From NCBI GenBank assembly GCA_963281255.1, contig OY725498.1, positions 1,798,001 to 1,862,000 of the forward strand: a stretch of 64,000 nt of DNA, read 5' to 3'. Made by a program: the position numbers and the translations under genes. Of the stretch, positions 32,301-41,165 are shown one piece after another (within the stretch, counting starts at the first letter, position 1; each line of letters starts with the position of its first letter). This stretch comes from Aphrocallistes beatrix. Taxonomy: Eukaryota > Porifera > Hexactinellida > Sceptrulophora > Aphrocallistidae. The notes under the pieces were generated by a model. It worked only from the letters and a program-made list of their open reading frames with translations, did no database searches and had not been told where the DNA came from.

Positions 32301-33248
32301 TTATTCTCCTATGCATCTCTCCTAGCTGTGAACCTGGATGTGTTGATGATCTCTGTGGAGAGAATGGTGTCCTATATTAAACTAAAACCTGAGATTGATA
32401 GTGAAAGAGATTATGCTAGTACAAAAGTGAACAAATCAGATACAATCCCAAATACTCGAGGTAACCTCTACGAGGGAAACATAACGTTTGAAAATGTCTA
32501 TCTCAAGTACGCTGATGATCTTCCTATGGTGCTCAAAGGGATATCTCTCGAGATAGTGGGAGGTAGTAAAGTGGGAATTGTAGGTCGAACGGGAGCAGGA
32601 AAATCCTCCATTATCAGTGCACTCTTCCGACTGACAAATATCAGTGGAGGACGGATAATGATAGACAAAGTAGACATATCACATTTCAAGTTGAATCGTC
32701 TCCGAACACAGATCTCCGTCATACCTCAGGACCCAATGCTATTCACGGGCACACTTCGATTCAACCTGGATCCATCCGACCAGTTCTCTGATTCAGAGAT
32801 CTGGTCTTCTCTGGAGCATGTGCAGCTGAGAGGTTTAGTCGCCTCCTTGCAAGGCGGGCTATTGGCTAGTGTACAAGAGGATGGCAGGAACTTCTCAGTG
32901 GGAGAAAAACAGCTGCTGTGTCTAGCGCGGGCTCTACTCAGAAATACGCGCATTCTTGTGGTGGACGAGGCCACGGCGAATGTGGACCACCTCACTGATG
33001 CCAAGATTCAGAGAACTCTACGGACTAGCTTCACCAACCAAACAGTGCTTAGCATTGCACATCGTCTGAACACAGTCATTGACTATGACCGGATTGTTGT
33101 TATGGATAAAGGGGAGATTGTAGAAGTGGATTCTCCACACCTTCTACTTCAAGACTCGCAAAGTTATCTCTCGAATCTAGTTTCTCAAACTGATCCTGCT
33201 ACGCAAATGACGCTAAGAAACTCTGCTTACACTGCTTATAATAACTAA
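29361..33248 (+). CDS. ABCC (MRP-type) full transporter
   Basis: 1295 residues in a single exon. Layout: short N-terminal region without TMD0 (FLWLEPFIFRGY resembles the start of short MRPs such as ABCC4), membrane domain 1 (about 80-370), NBD1 (about 405-620), a charged linker (620-680), membrane domain 2 (about 690-1000) and NBD2 (about 1040-1280). NBD1 has Walker A GAVGAGKS (434-441), signature LSGGQ (524-528) and Walker B IYLLDDP with Asp instead of catalytic Glu, as usual in ABCC. NBD2 has Walker A GRTGAGKS (1075-1082), signature FSVGEKQ (from 1178) and Walker B VVDEAT with the Glu. ABCC proteins export organic anions and conjugates across membranes; the substrate here is unknown. NBD1 and NBD2 are complete, so the gene is probably functional. 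The absence of introns in almost 3.9 kb is unusual for this family. Confidence 0.93.
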   Translation: MPKKNQNDIRGNLLSQILFLWLEPFIFRGYLRKVRFQDVPDQPTEFQGEVVKEKLKKYWKIQRKTSLFRTIITQNMMDFLRGGMYLVVANLCELCNIVMGWLILEIAINRDQNDTSMAVHGIIYCCTYTVVSIIGAICSGKYVYNSHLLDIKVFSQCIIILFEKTLSLPQDILNGISIGRIMNMVTNDIMSVEFKCYSLQNFWGFPVTFIVSIFLLYYFVGLIGLVGVGVVCINVIVMFAVTPLLGKIKSRMMSFTDKRVKFINQVINNMRVVKMFAWENIIYRHVQRIRRKEMTYGIVYSLLGRGAYILFFLIENPIAIYTTFLVSYFTDTPIELGKSVLCFLLYQQIQIITSQFILCIAACIDLYISGKRVSTLLNIDANEEPSNTAISSNEDLKHRIDIHDLTVVWSNLSKGLDIYDLKVSNEPQLIFLTGAVGAGKSTLLLTLCSEISQYQGSVKVNGSVAYSAQEAWVFSGSIRDNILVGSEFENDRYWKVLNVCGLIPDLELFSESDLTLVGERGITLSGGQKARVSLARTVYIAADIYLLDDPLAAVDSRVSRHIFEECIQGFLRDKVVILATHQTRFARDNDRIVMLENGRIVRDNKFKKAKFIKSEETISEISEVGSQKDEKISRSGTGEVDLDCMNGEEKEIGEVKPMSTALIEEELDHTRFSIYPKYFKTGGLCLTLLLLLFTTLSSITQISFIWWIQKFLWLASATNSYDNTTIQFSANLTNSTITIAPIWFIRIISKEHFMIITALIFGSALFLTQEWFTLIMMTSRAAIKLHREMLRSLINTSIRFFELHPSGRILNRFSKDVYCTDYDIPYLLLDYWVSLSTILFPLIASCIFQKFLILPSILLIIIFFACVHYYLPTATELRSLKSLKRSPLFSHIALALQGMTTIRTLGLQRKVEEDLLYHLNSYTKVWVTLQSTVAWFMQRSALIVRIFLSVVIWISFIENYYYRANENVALSFQILLNISILFSYASLLAVNLDVLMISVERMVSYIKLKPEIDSERDYASTKVNKSDTIPNTRGNLYEGNITFENVYLKYADDLPMVLKGISLEIVGGSKVGIVGRTGAGKSSIISALFRLTNISGGRIMIDKVDISHFKLNRLRTQISVIPQDPMLFTGTLRFNLDPSDQFSDSEIWSSLEHVQLRGLVASLQGGLLASVQEDGRNFSVGEKQLLCLARALLRNTRILVVDEATANVDHLTDAKIQRTLRTSFTNQTVLSIAHRLNTVIDYDRIVVMDKGEIVEVDSPHLLLQDSQSYLSNLVSQTDPATQMTLRNSAYTAYNN

Positions 33249-34200
33249 GTTCACCTCAATTACTACTGCTAGTTACAACCCTCCGCTCTTTAGTATAAGC
33301 TATTTATTATTCTTACTAGGCATTAATATCACATTATTATTAGCTGCATGCTCTATAAAATGGATCTGTTAGTTGCGCTTTTGCCAAAATTATTGTTTAC
33401 TATTGGAAGACGATCTTTCAGAAATGATGTACTCTCTTATCATCACAGCACAACATTTTTAATACATTGGTTAAGTTGGATTAACATATACAATTAGTTC
33501 TAACGAATTGGAGCCCCACAAATCCTCCAAATCTTGTGTAGCTGTTTGTTCTCCACAAGGAGTCAGGTCATCATCCTCTCTGCAATTAAGCATGTTGTAT
33601 CCATTCTTGCTAGGACAGGTTAGCTCATCTACCAGCGACTAGATAAAAGAATAATGTAATTTATGACTAGAATATTGTTGTTACTGCTCGAATTTCCTTT
33701 ATATCGTTGTTGGATGTCAAAATCTAGAGAAAAAAACCCCGTAAATTAGTAGAAATGTATGCTTCCTATACTATATAACAGGGACAGCGCTAGGTTTATA
33801 CTCTGGAGTCGCACATGGGTGGCAAACCCTCGTGATGGGGTCGCGGACCCTGAGCTGCATATCGAAATTATTTTTGATGATCGATCGATTGGTATTAGTA
33901 TTTGGTTTGAAATTTTAATCTTGATTCAGAAAAATCACAAAAAAATAGAATATTGATTTACTTACGCATTACACAATCAAATCTACGTATTTTATTCTTC
34001 AAATAACAAAATTCAAATCATAACACAATAATTTAACATTGTCGCATCAATCTGGTCAATAATGGAATTAACAGGCGGGCATTGTATTTTACAACTGTGA
34101 TTCAAATTTCACCTGCATTTACCATACATAAAATTGCAGCTAACTTCGAAAGACACGAAGTGACAATTACATAAATTGGTGAGCCAAAAATTTTTGTAAT
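33249..34200. other. Intergenic DNA after the ABC transporter
   Basis: No gene seen. A GC-richer fragment at about 33780-33860 (GGGGTCGCGGACCCTGA) looks like part of a hAT-type MITE. The rest is AT-rich. Confidence 0.4.
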
Positions 34201-34214
34201 ACTATCAAATCCTT

Positions 34215-35660
34215 CGAAGGTAAAAACCTAATTCTTCTGGGACTTCAACTTTGGTGGCATTAATTGGTCATCACATCGAGCTCTTGATCATCCTAAACTA
34301 TCAGATGCCGCTGAATTCTTGGATGCCATTGACGGTGTTTTCCTCTACCAGCATGTTTCTGAACCCACCAGGCACACCTATGAAAAGAAATAATGCTTAC
34401 AGTGGAGCTACTTTGGACTTAATATTCACAGATGATCAATCTCTTCTTAGCAATTTACAACATACATAGATCACCCATGCGTGGTAGTGATCATGATATA
34501 CTCACCTTCAACTATCGTATAGCTTTTAGAACTGCAGTCTGGAAACAGTGTACTTATGCATAAATAGACATCACAAAAGCAGAACAACTATTCAAGGACT
34601 TACAATCCGAAGATTTTATAAATATGCCAAACAACATAGATGCTAAATATCACGAAAGCTCCTGGCCCGGACAATATCCATTCTATACTGCTCAAAATTT
34701 TCTTAAAATTCTTTTGCCATACTCTTATATCACATTTTCTCTAAAATATTGTAACTGGAAGTTTACCAGCCGGCTGGAAAAATGCTAATATTATTCCTAT
34801 TCACAAGAAGGATCCCAAACAACTAGCCAAGAATTACAGGCCTATTTCTATAACTTCCTCAGTTGTAAAAGTTTTGGAGTCGGTTATAAAACCATATCTA
34901 GTCAGCCATCTACTAAACAACAGTATCATCCATCCAGATCAACACGGGTTTGTTCCGGGTAGACCGACTGTCCAATATACTGGAAGTTTTAGAGGTTTGG
35001 ACATTATCTTTGGAAAAACGCTCGCCTGTTAATATTGATATTATTATTTACGTACGTATATAGACTTTGACTTTGGATGGACAAGAATCGATCATTCACA
35101 GAGCATATCGCAAGGATCACTCTAGATACGAATACACTCTTAGGTATGAGTAAGAGCACTTTCATCTGTTTAACGTCGGACATTTTTAAGATTGTTTCAG
35201 ATTGGTCACCTTTCCGAAAGAAGAATCTACAAAAACTTGAAAATGTCCTACGAAGAGCTACGAAATGTGTCAATGGCATGAGGCATCACCCTATCGCGAG
35301 AGGTTAAGATTAGTAGATTTATCTTGTCTTGAGATAAGAATACAGCGAGGGGATTTAATACTAATGTGGAGATACTGGATGGATTTTGTGACATCAATTT
35401 TAAGCTTCCGAATTTATTTAAACCTTCTTCGCTCTAGCCGTGGAAACTCATACGCGTATCTCCTCCTACTTCCGAACCACCAAAAACCAAAGTCAGAACT
35501 TATTTTTTACTGAAAAGATCGTTAATTTATGGAATAGTTTACCAGATGACATTGTTAAAGCAGGACAATATTTCTTTTCAAAGGCAGGCTTGACTCACAT
35601 TGGAAAGATCCGAAGAATCTCCTTTCATGTTCATGTTTCAAACCTAATGGTTTTTGCATC
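34215..35660 (+). pseudogene. LINE-type retrotransposon remnant (endonuclease plus reverse transcriptase)
   Basis: Successive frame-broken plus-strand pieces match a non-LTR element. At 34233-34390 GDFNFGGINW and later SGATLDLIFTD belong to the C-terminal half of an APE-type endonuclease. At 34770-34965 WKNANIIPIHKKD, NYRPISITS and HPDQHGFVPGRPT are reverse transcriptase fingers and palm. At 35075-35660 LENVLRRATKCVNGM and LWNSLPDDI match the usual 3' end of CR1/Jockey-like ORF2. The YADD active-site stretch and thumb are missing, so an internal deletion has occurred. No promoter or tail is visible. Confidence 0.8.
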
Positions 35661-35884
35661 CCACTTCCCTTAATTTATAAAAACATGCATTCACTTCCCT
35701 TCATCTATTTATTTGCATATGTATTAGTTATGCCAGAAATGGATGTACCTAAGCTCACTTGGAGCATCATAACGTATACGTACATTTACATGTACGTACT
35801 AATATAAATTGCAATAGAAACAAAAATGATCCAAATTTTACACAATATCTATTAGGACACATATGGTGTGATATATGAACATTT

Positions 35885-36352
35885 TAGAAACTGCCAGGCG
35901 CAGAAAGCTGATTTTTGGCATGCGGGAGTCTTTTGGCTATGGCTCCACTAAGTTCTGAGTTCAGACGAAAATGTCGACTCATCATGGAATTATGACGTCA
36001 TTGTCACCTTTTTTATAATTAGAAATTTCAGTTTTTCGACTATAACTCAGTCATTTTAAGTGATAGAAGGCTGAAATTTTAATAGAATGTATATATTAAT
36101 ATACCTCACATATGATGTAACTATCATTAAAAAATGATGACTCATCACTCTGTTATGCCGTCATCATTACGCATCAAAAATTTAAAAATTGACAAAATAA
36201 AGCGTGATATCGATTATAACAGTAAGACAGAAGTATTTGGAGATGTTATCTCCCTTATAATTAATCATTTTGACCCCAGGCGCCCAAAGGGCGCCTCCGG
36301 CGGACACAAAGTGTCCGCCAGCCGCGCAGCGCAAGCAACCGAAGCGCGCTTG
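35885..36352 (+). mobile_element. Helitron-like element, family A (5' end missing)
   Basis: Body shared with the copies at 19.98, 26.7, 56.2 and 60.5 kb: CTGCCAGGCGCAGAAAGCTG, TGACGTCATTGTCACC, ATGACTCATCACTCTG and CGTCATCATTACGCATC. It ends in the best-kept GC module, with GGCGCC and CGGACAC hairpins, and GCGCGCTTG at 36352 followed by T. The typical TCCTTACTATT start is absent. Confidence 0.65.
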
Positions 36353-36627
36353 TAATATTTAATAAAGGAATGGAATTGGAAATTTGTTTATACCCTATTA
36401 ACAAATTTACAATTCCATCCCTTTATTAAAATATTTAATATTACACTTAAGCATGATTCGTTTGCTTACGATGCAATTATCATAGTCCAGGGACTTCCAC
36501 TTCTTTAAATAATTTAGAAAATAATGACTCATCATGCGATACCCAAATGTTCCGTAAATACTCTCTCCACAACACTTAAGATAAGAACAATTCTGTCAAT
36601 GTTTTGAATCTTACTCATTCAATTATT

Positions 36628-39576
36628 TCATTTGTAAGTTAGACTAAATGTCCGGATCTGCATTGGCCCTATGGTGATGTTTAGCTCGTCTCCTTTTGGA
36701 GGGGCATAGGCCTGAGAGAAGTCGCTAGATTCAACATTGTTCGTAGAGAAGTGTAAGCGTTTGATATCAGCTAGCTTAACATTGGCAGCTAAACCCAGTT
36801 CTACTGCAGATGTTATGGAGATTTCTTCAAATAGATTGGCAAGGGAGAGAGTGATGGTGGTGTTGTCTTCCCCTTCTTCAAACATATGCTCCAACCGTAG
36901 CAATAGAGTGTTATCAGTCGCGTTATCATGTGTGAACGTTAGTAGGTGGATCTGGGGTGGAAGCTCTTTAGCCAAACCTGAATACACAAATCTGGAGAGA
37001 TTCTTCAAATCATCATCTGTCTTATCAAAAGCATTGTTAAAAGCTAACACAGGTGACATCATGATCTCTTCGCCTAGAAACCTATGGCGTGTATTCTTAA
37101 CCGGTTTAAGCAAGAGATAGTGCTTCCCACGTATTATCAGACCGTCTCCAAATTGTCCGAGTTCGTTCAAAGGTTCTCCAACGCCCCGCCAATCATCCCT
37201 GAGTGTTCTCCTGTGCACCATCAGTTCGATATCTCCATCTGAGAGACTAGATCCACCTTGAGAGCGATCATTTAGTACAACGAGCTGTACACCTTTCGTC
37301 TCGTCAACGAGAGCGATGCGGCTGTTCACAGGGTAGTAATTACCTGCTGTTGGTTCGGTCTGTTTCAAACCCCATGTAGGTCTAAAATTCCGCACGCGTT
37401 TTATCATACTGCGTCCATTTGCATCGGTAAACCAAATTCCTTTCGTGTCAAGAGAAGTACTGAACTTTGTAATAATCTCTTTTCCAAGCTTATCTTGAAT
37501 AGGAATAGGTCCAACCGTATACTCGAACTCGACAAAATCCAAGCCTTCATAGATACGCACAACCTGACTGATCCAGTTTGTAAATGTCTGTCTTACTTCG
37601 CTTACTACTCTGCCTCTGTGCACCACGACCTCAGCCCTGCTGGAGGCTAGGAGCGGAGTACTGGAATTAGGTCTGAATATGTAAGCGCCAGAGGTTTGGT
37701 GGCTGTGTCCTTTGCCGGTGTTTCCTATGCTGGATTCGTACCACCAAAAGTCTTGGGTTATTTCAACAGTTAGTCCACTTTCCAAATCGCTCACTGATTG
37801 TAATTTACCATCAGCAGAAAAGGTAACGTGCATTTTGTCATTTTTCATTGAAATATCATGTAATGGATGACTTTTGGTCGATTTTTTGGATATCGAACTT
37901 GCTCGATTCGAGTTATGAGCAACAACGTCGAATCTGGTGTACCCCATTGCCGGTACGTCAGCAATAAAATGAAGCTCATGCTGGCCGGTACCCATGTCTC
38001 TAGAGAGCTTCTTCGATATAGAGGATACAGGGAATAAATCGAATTTAACATTATTCCCTCCAACATCTTTCAAATCAAAACCACTACTCTCTCTAACGGG
38101 AAGTTTCAATGGTATCCTCCTTGCTCTTCCTATTGGATTATACACCACAAACCAAAAAGAAGTAGCATTCTGTATTTGCAGACAAGATGAGACATTCAGG
38201 TATTCACAGAATCCGAGGTTATATTTCAAAGATGGAGAATCGTTAATCATTAGATTAAAAGCATCATTCAGTAATGCATAGCACTTCCCTTGTCCAATGT
38301 GTAACCTGCGAGCATAATCATCAGCTACATGCTGTCTCTCTGTGCCGGAAACTGCGTCATGATGCTGTGCAACAGCCATCGCTTCCTCCAAAGCATTGCT
38401 GCTATGTCTGAAAAGACTATTGTTTATAACTTTTCGTTGTGCCAATACTTCAAGCTGCCTGCATGATTGTAGAAGTGAGTTCAGCTCACGTACGTAACCT
38501 TTCAACGCTGGCCTCGATGTGAAGTAACCTGTCCAGAAACAACTTGGACAGTCTGCGTATGGGAAGAAATCGTCTGTTTTCAAAGTCCAATTTAAATTCG
38601 CTTCATATAGGGCTTGTGTAAAGATGGAGGGTGTTGAGTAGAATGCATTCACTCGTTCATTCATGTTGATATGTTTCATGAGCTTGTCCATGTTTTTAAA
38701 CCAATTGTTAGCATTCATATAATTAAAGTCAGATCCCATTGTCACCATTATATGGTTAGTTCGATGGCGATACGCTTGTTTTCGAGAGAATTTCAAAAAT
38801 GTCTTTACTCTCTCGGCTACATTGATATCGAAGAGGTCAGGATCATCTTGAATAGGTGGGTCTTCACAGAAAATGTCATAACAAAAAGTGCTGGGAGGAC
38901 CGTATGAAGTTTTGTAAAGTACACCCGTAAATATATTCGATAAGGCCCCTAAGGAGTGTGATCCTTGCCATACCAACTGCAGTTCCCTCTTCTTCTCCCT
39001 CAGGTAGTAATCCTGATAATCGATCCGAGCAAAGTAGAAAGAGTTAAAACCAATCATTGCATGGATACTCGCCTGTTCGGCAGAATGTCCAAATGGGTCG
39101 ATATGCCAAGCAACGGTCGGGCGGGCCTCTTCTCCGAATTCCTTACGAATGAACCTCAGACCCAGAGACATCTGATCTATGATTGCGTTATAGTGCGTGG
39201 TGGCTTCATCATTCATGCACCAGCCGCCATTTATAAATTCCAACTGCCCACCTTTAACTAGCTTCCTTACAGTAGCACGCATCGACTCATCCTGTTCATT
39301 CCACCATCTCTCGAAAAACGCTATTTCAACGTAGATAAAATGACGTTTTGGATCTTTCAATAACTCAGGGATAACTGAATCAAGGATATACTGTACGCCT
39401 GCATGTTGGATGCCATTCTTAGCACCGTAATAGTACTGGTCAACCGTTTTGAGCCATCCAACATCATCGTGGGTATGCGGTACGAAATGTATATTTAACT
39501 TTCGCTGTTTTGAGTCGGTGCTATTAGCAATGATGATTGCCGAAGAGATAATAAGGAAAAATATGGCGAGTTTCAT
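36628..39576 (-). CDS. MAN2B1: Lysosomal alpha-mannosidase (GH38)
   Basis: 982 residues in one exon. A hydrophobic signal peptide (1-19) precedes the catalytic N-terminal domain. The zinc-binding HTHDDVGW motif provides His36 and Asp38. HIDPFGHS contains the presumed nucleophile Asp160, and AQHHDAVSGTERQHV (His near 404) matches the remaining zinc ligand. The DAVSGT and WWxxQ features and the beta-rich C-terminal half are typical of class II lysosomal mannosidases, which trim alpha-mannose from N-glycans during glycoprotein breakdown. Several N-x-S/T sites fit a glycosylated lysosomal enzyme. Length agrees with the family (about 1000). An intronless copy of a usually many-exon gene is notable; all active-site residues are kept, so it is likely functional. 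No poly(A) tract or flanking repeats mark it as a processed copy. Confidence 0.95.
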   Translation of the reverse strand: MKLAIFFLIISSAIIIANSTDSKQRKLNIHFVPHTHDDVGWLKTVDQYYYGAKNGIQHAGVQYILDSVIPELLKDPKRHFIYVEIAFFERWWNEQDESMRATVRKLVKGGQLEFINGGWCMNDEATTHYNAIIDQMSLGLRFIRKEFGEEARPTVAWHIDPFGHSAEQASIHAMIGFNSFYFARIDYQDYYLREKKRELQLVWQGSHSLGALSNIFTGVLYKTSYGPPSTFCYDIFCEDPPIQDDPDLFDINVAERVKTFLKFSRKQAYRHRTNHIMVTMGSDFNYMNANNWFKNMDKLMKHINMNERVNAFYSTPSIFTQALYEANLNWTLKTDDFFPYADCPSCFWTGYFTSRPALKGYVRELNSLLQSCRQLEVLAQRKVINNSLFRHSSNALEEAMAVAQHHDAVSGTERQHVADDYARRLHIGQGKCYALLNDAFNLMINDSPSLKYNLGFCEYLNVSSCLQIQNATSFWFVVYNPIGRARRIPLKLPVRESSGFDLKDVGGNNVKFDLFPVSSISKKLSRDMGTGQHELHFIADVPAMGYTRFDVVAHNSNRASSISKKSTKSHPLHDISMKNDKMHVTFSADGKLQSVSDLESGLTVEITQDFWWYESSIGNTGKGHSHQTSGAYIFRPNSSTPLLASSRAEVVVHRGRVVSEVRQTFTNWISQVVRIYEGLDFVEFEYTVGPIPIQDKLGKEIITKFSTSLDTKGIWFTDANGRSMIKRVRNFRPTWGLKQTEPTAGNYYPVNSRIALVDETKGVQLVVLNDRSQGGSSLSDGDIELMVHRRTLRDDWRGVGEPLNELGQFGDGLIIRGKHYLLLKPVKNTRHRFLGEEIMMSPVLAFNNAFDKTDDDLKNLSRFVYSGLAKELPPQIHLLTFTHDNATDNTLLLRLEHMFEEGEDNTTITLSLANLFEEISITSAVELGLAANVKLADIKRLHFSTNNVESSDFSQAYAPPKGDELNITIGPMQIRTFSLTYK

Positions 39577-39605
39577 TTCAATGGTTTAATTGAATGGAAC
39601 AGAAG

Positions 39606-39612
39606 ATTTATA
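39606..39612 (-). promoter_or_regulatory. Candidate TATA box for the mannosidase gene
   Basis: TATAAAT on the minus strand lies 30-36 bp upstream of the ATG at 39576. Initiation at the usual distance would leave almost no 5' UTR. Suggestive only. Confidence 0.35.
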
Positions 39613-41147
39613 AGGATAGAGAGGATGGAAAGTATGCACATAATCAATGAAACGCTATTGGGAAGCTTATTAAGGGAATTGCGTTTCGGGTTTAATAGCA
39701 TGTAATGAAGTTAAGAAAATGTTCGTTTGATTTCTGTTTATACATATGTTGAGGAAGCTGCACTTTAAATGTACTCTCAGGGTTTGATATACTCTCACAT
39801 CAATTAGTGAAGTGTAGTGTGAAGCATTCTGATGTATAAGCTGTAAAGATCTATGTAGTAAAATTAGGATTGCTATTGTACGCTATACGGTTAAATCACG
39901 GTGTAGAGGTCAAAATAGGAAAATTATTAAAAAAGCTCACTCGGTCGGGAATGAGGTTAAATTTGTAGTTTACAATTAAGAACACCACCAAGCACCCTTT
40001 GGAGGCTTTCTTAACCTAAAATGACCTCTTAGCACAATAACTGAATTATAATTTTGACAATCATTTTGTAGAGGAGACTACGTGACGGGGGGCGTCTTTG
40101 AGCATATTTTTTGAAATATAATTTTTCAAATAATGAATACCTTTTGAGTTATGCTGCCACCAAGGCTTCGAGGTTGGGAATTTTGTTAAATTCCAGAAAG
40201 GATTCGCTTTCAAGGTTTGAGTGCTAGTGGGTAGGCATTTGGGAGGTCAAGACAAAATGGTGGAAGATAAAATTTATACACGTACATGTTCAATACAGAG
40301 TAATTGAAGATGCTGTCTTTCTTGGTGGGTGGTATATAGAGCTATCAGATGTCTTAATAAGTTTTATAACTTTGTGATTTGTGTGGAGGGTGTTTACTAT
40401 TTAGAACCAAGATCAATGTCGAAGTAGGACACCACATTTAGGAGATAGAAATTGATACAATATCTTGCATAAACTTCTAATCACACCATAAATGAATATA
40501 AAAATTGTAAATTAAAATGATGCAGCAGAGTACAGTTCTTTGAAAATCAAAGGTGTTCCCTTAATTCAAAGTTAATTCCATTTGTTGCCCTAGGAACATG
40601 TGCGTCATTTCCGGTTTAAGTTTTTAACGGGGAAGCCATATAAGTTTGGGGAGTTACTATAAATAGAAAAATCCCAGGTGCAAATTAGGGTTTTCTAAAC
40701 AGTTATCTAAAGAAATCTTAAGCTTGTAAATAACCTGATTATATAAGTTGACATGCTCTGTATAATGTGTTTCCATACCTGTCCATGGCACGAGTATACC
40801 TACCTGTACATAATAACCACTGATCAAAGTACATTCACTGAATTGATATTATGCTTTTGTGTCTCAAATTGTAGTATGCACACAAATATATCTTTACCTT
40901 GTTCTAAAGAAGTATAGATATCATATTATACAATTAGTCTCGTTTGAAATATCTTACAGGATTCCAAGCAGTTTCAATATATTATCTTCAGTAGACATAA
41001 ATATTAATTATGAGTACAAAAATGAAATTATTTCAAACCCCAGATAACCTCGTAGACAAATCAACATACGTGATTAGACACTGTCAGGAGTATTAATGGT
41101 AGATAAGTACACTGCTTATACATGTACTGTTTGTTTTTACCTTGTAG
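39613..41147. other. Intergenic DNA between mannosidase and SNX17
   Basis: Divergent promoter region of the two genes. It contains repeat D copy 2 (about 40565-40700) and otherwise AT-rich single-copy-looking DNA. No open frame of note. Confidence 0.5.
40565..40700 (+). repeat. Dispersed repeat D (copy 2)
   Basis: Contains TGTGCGTCATTTCCGGTTTA, GGGGAAGCCATATAAGTTTG and TATAAATAGAAA in the same order as the inverted copy at 14100-14255. Similarity is clear but imperfect. Confidence 0.7.
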
Positions 41148-41165
41148 ATCACATAGAGTATAGAA

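Noticed and set aside
36737-39261. Several plus-strand frames of 78-127 codons
   Set aside because: Shadows of the alpha-mannosidase on the opposite strand.
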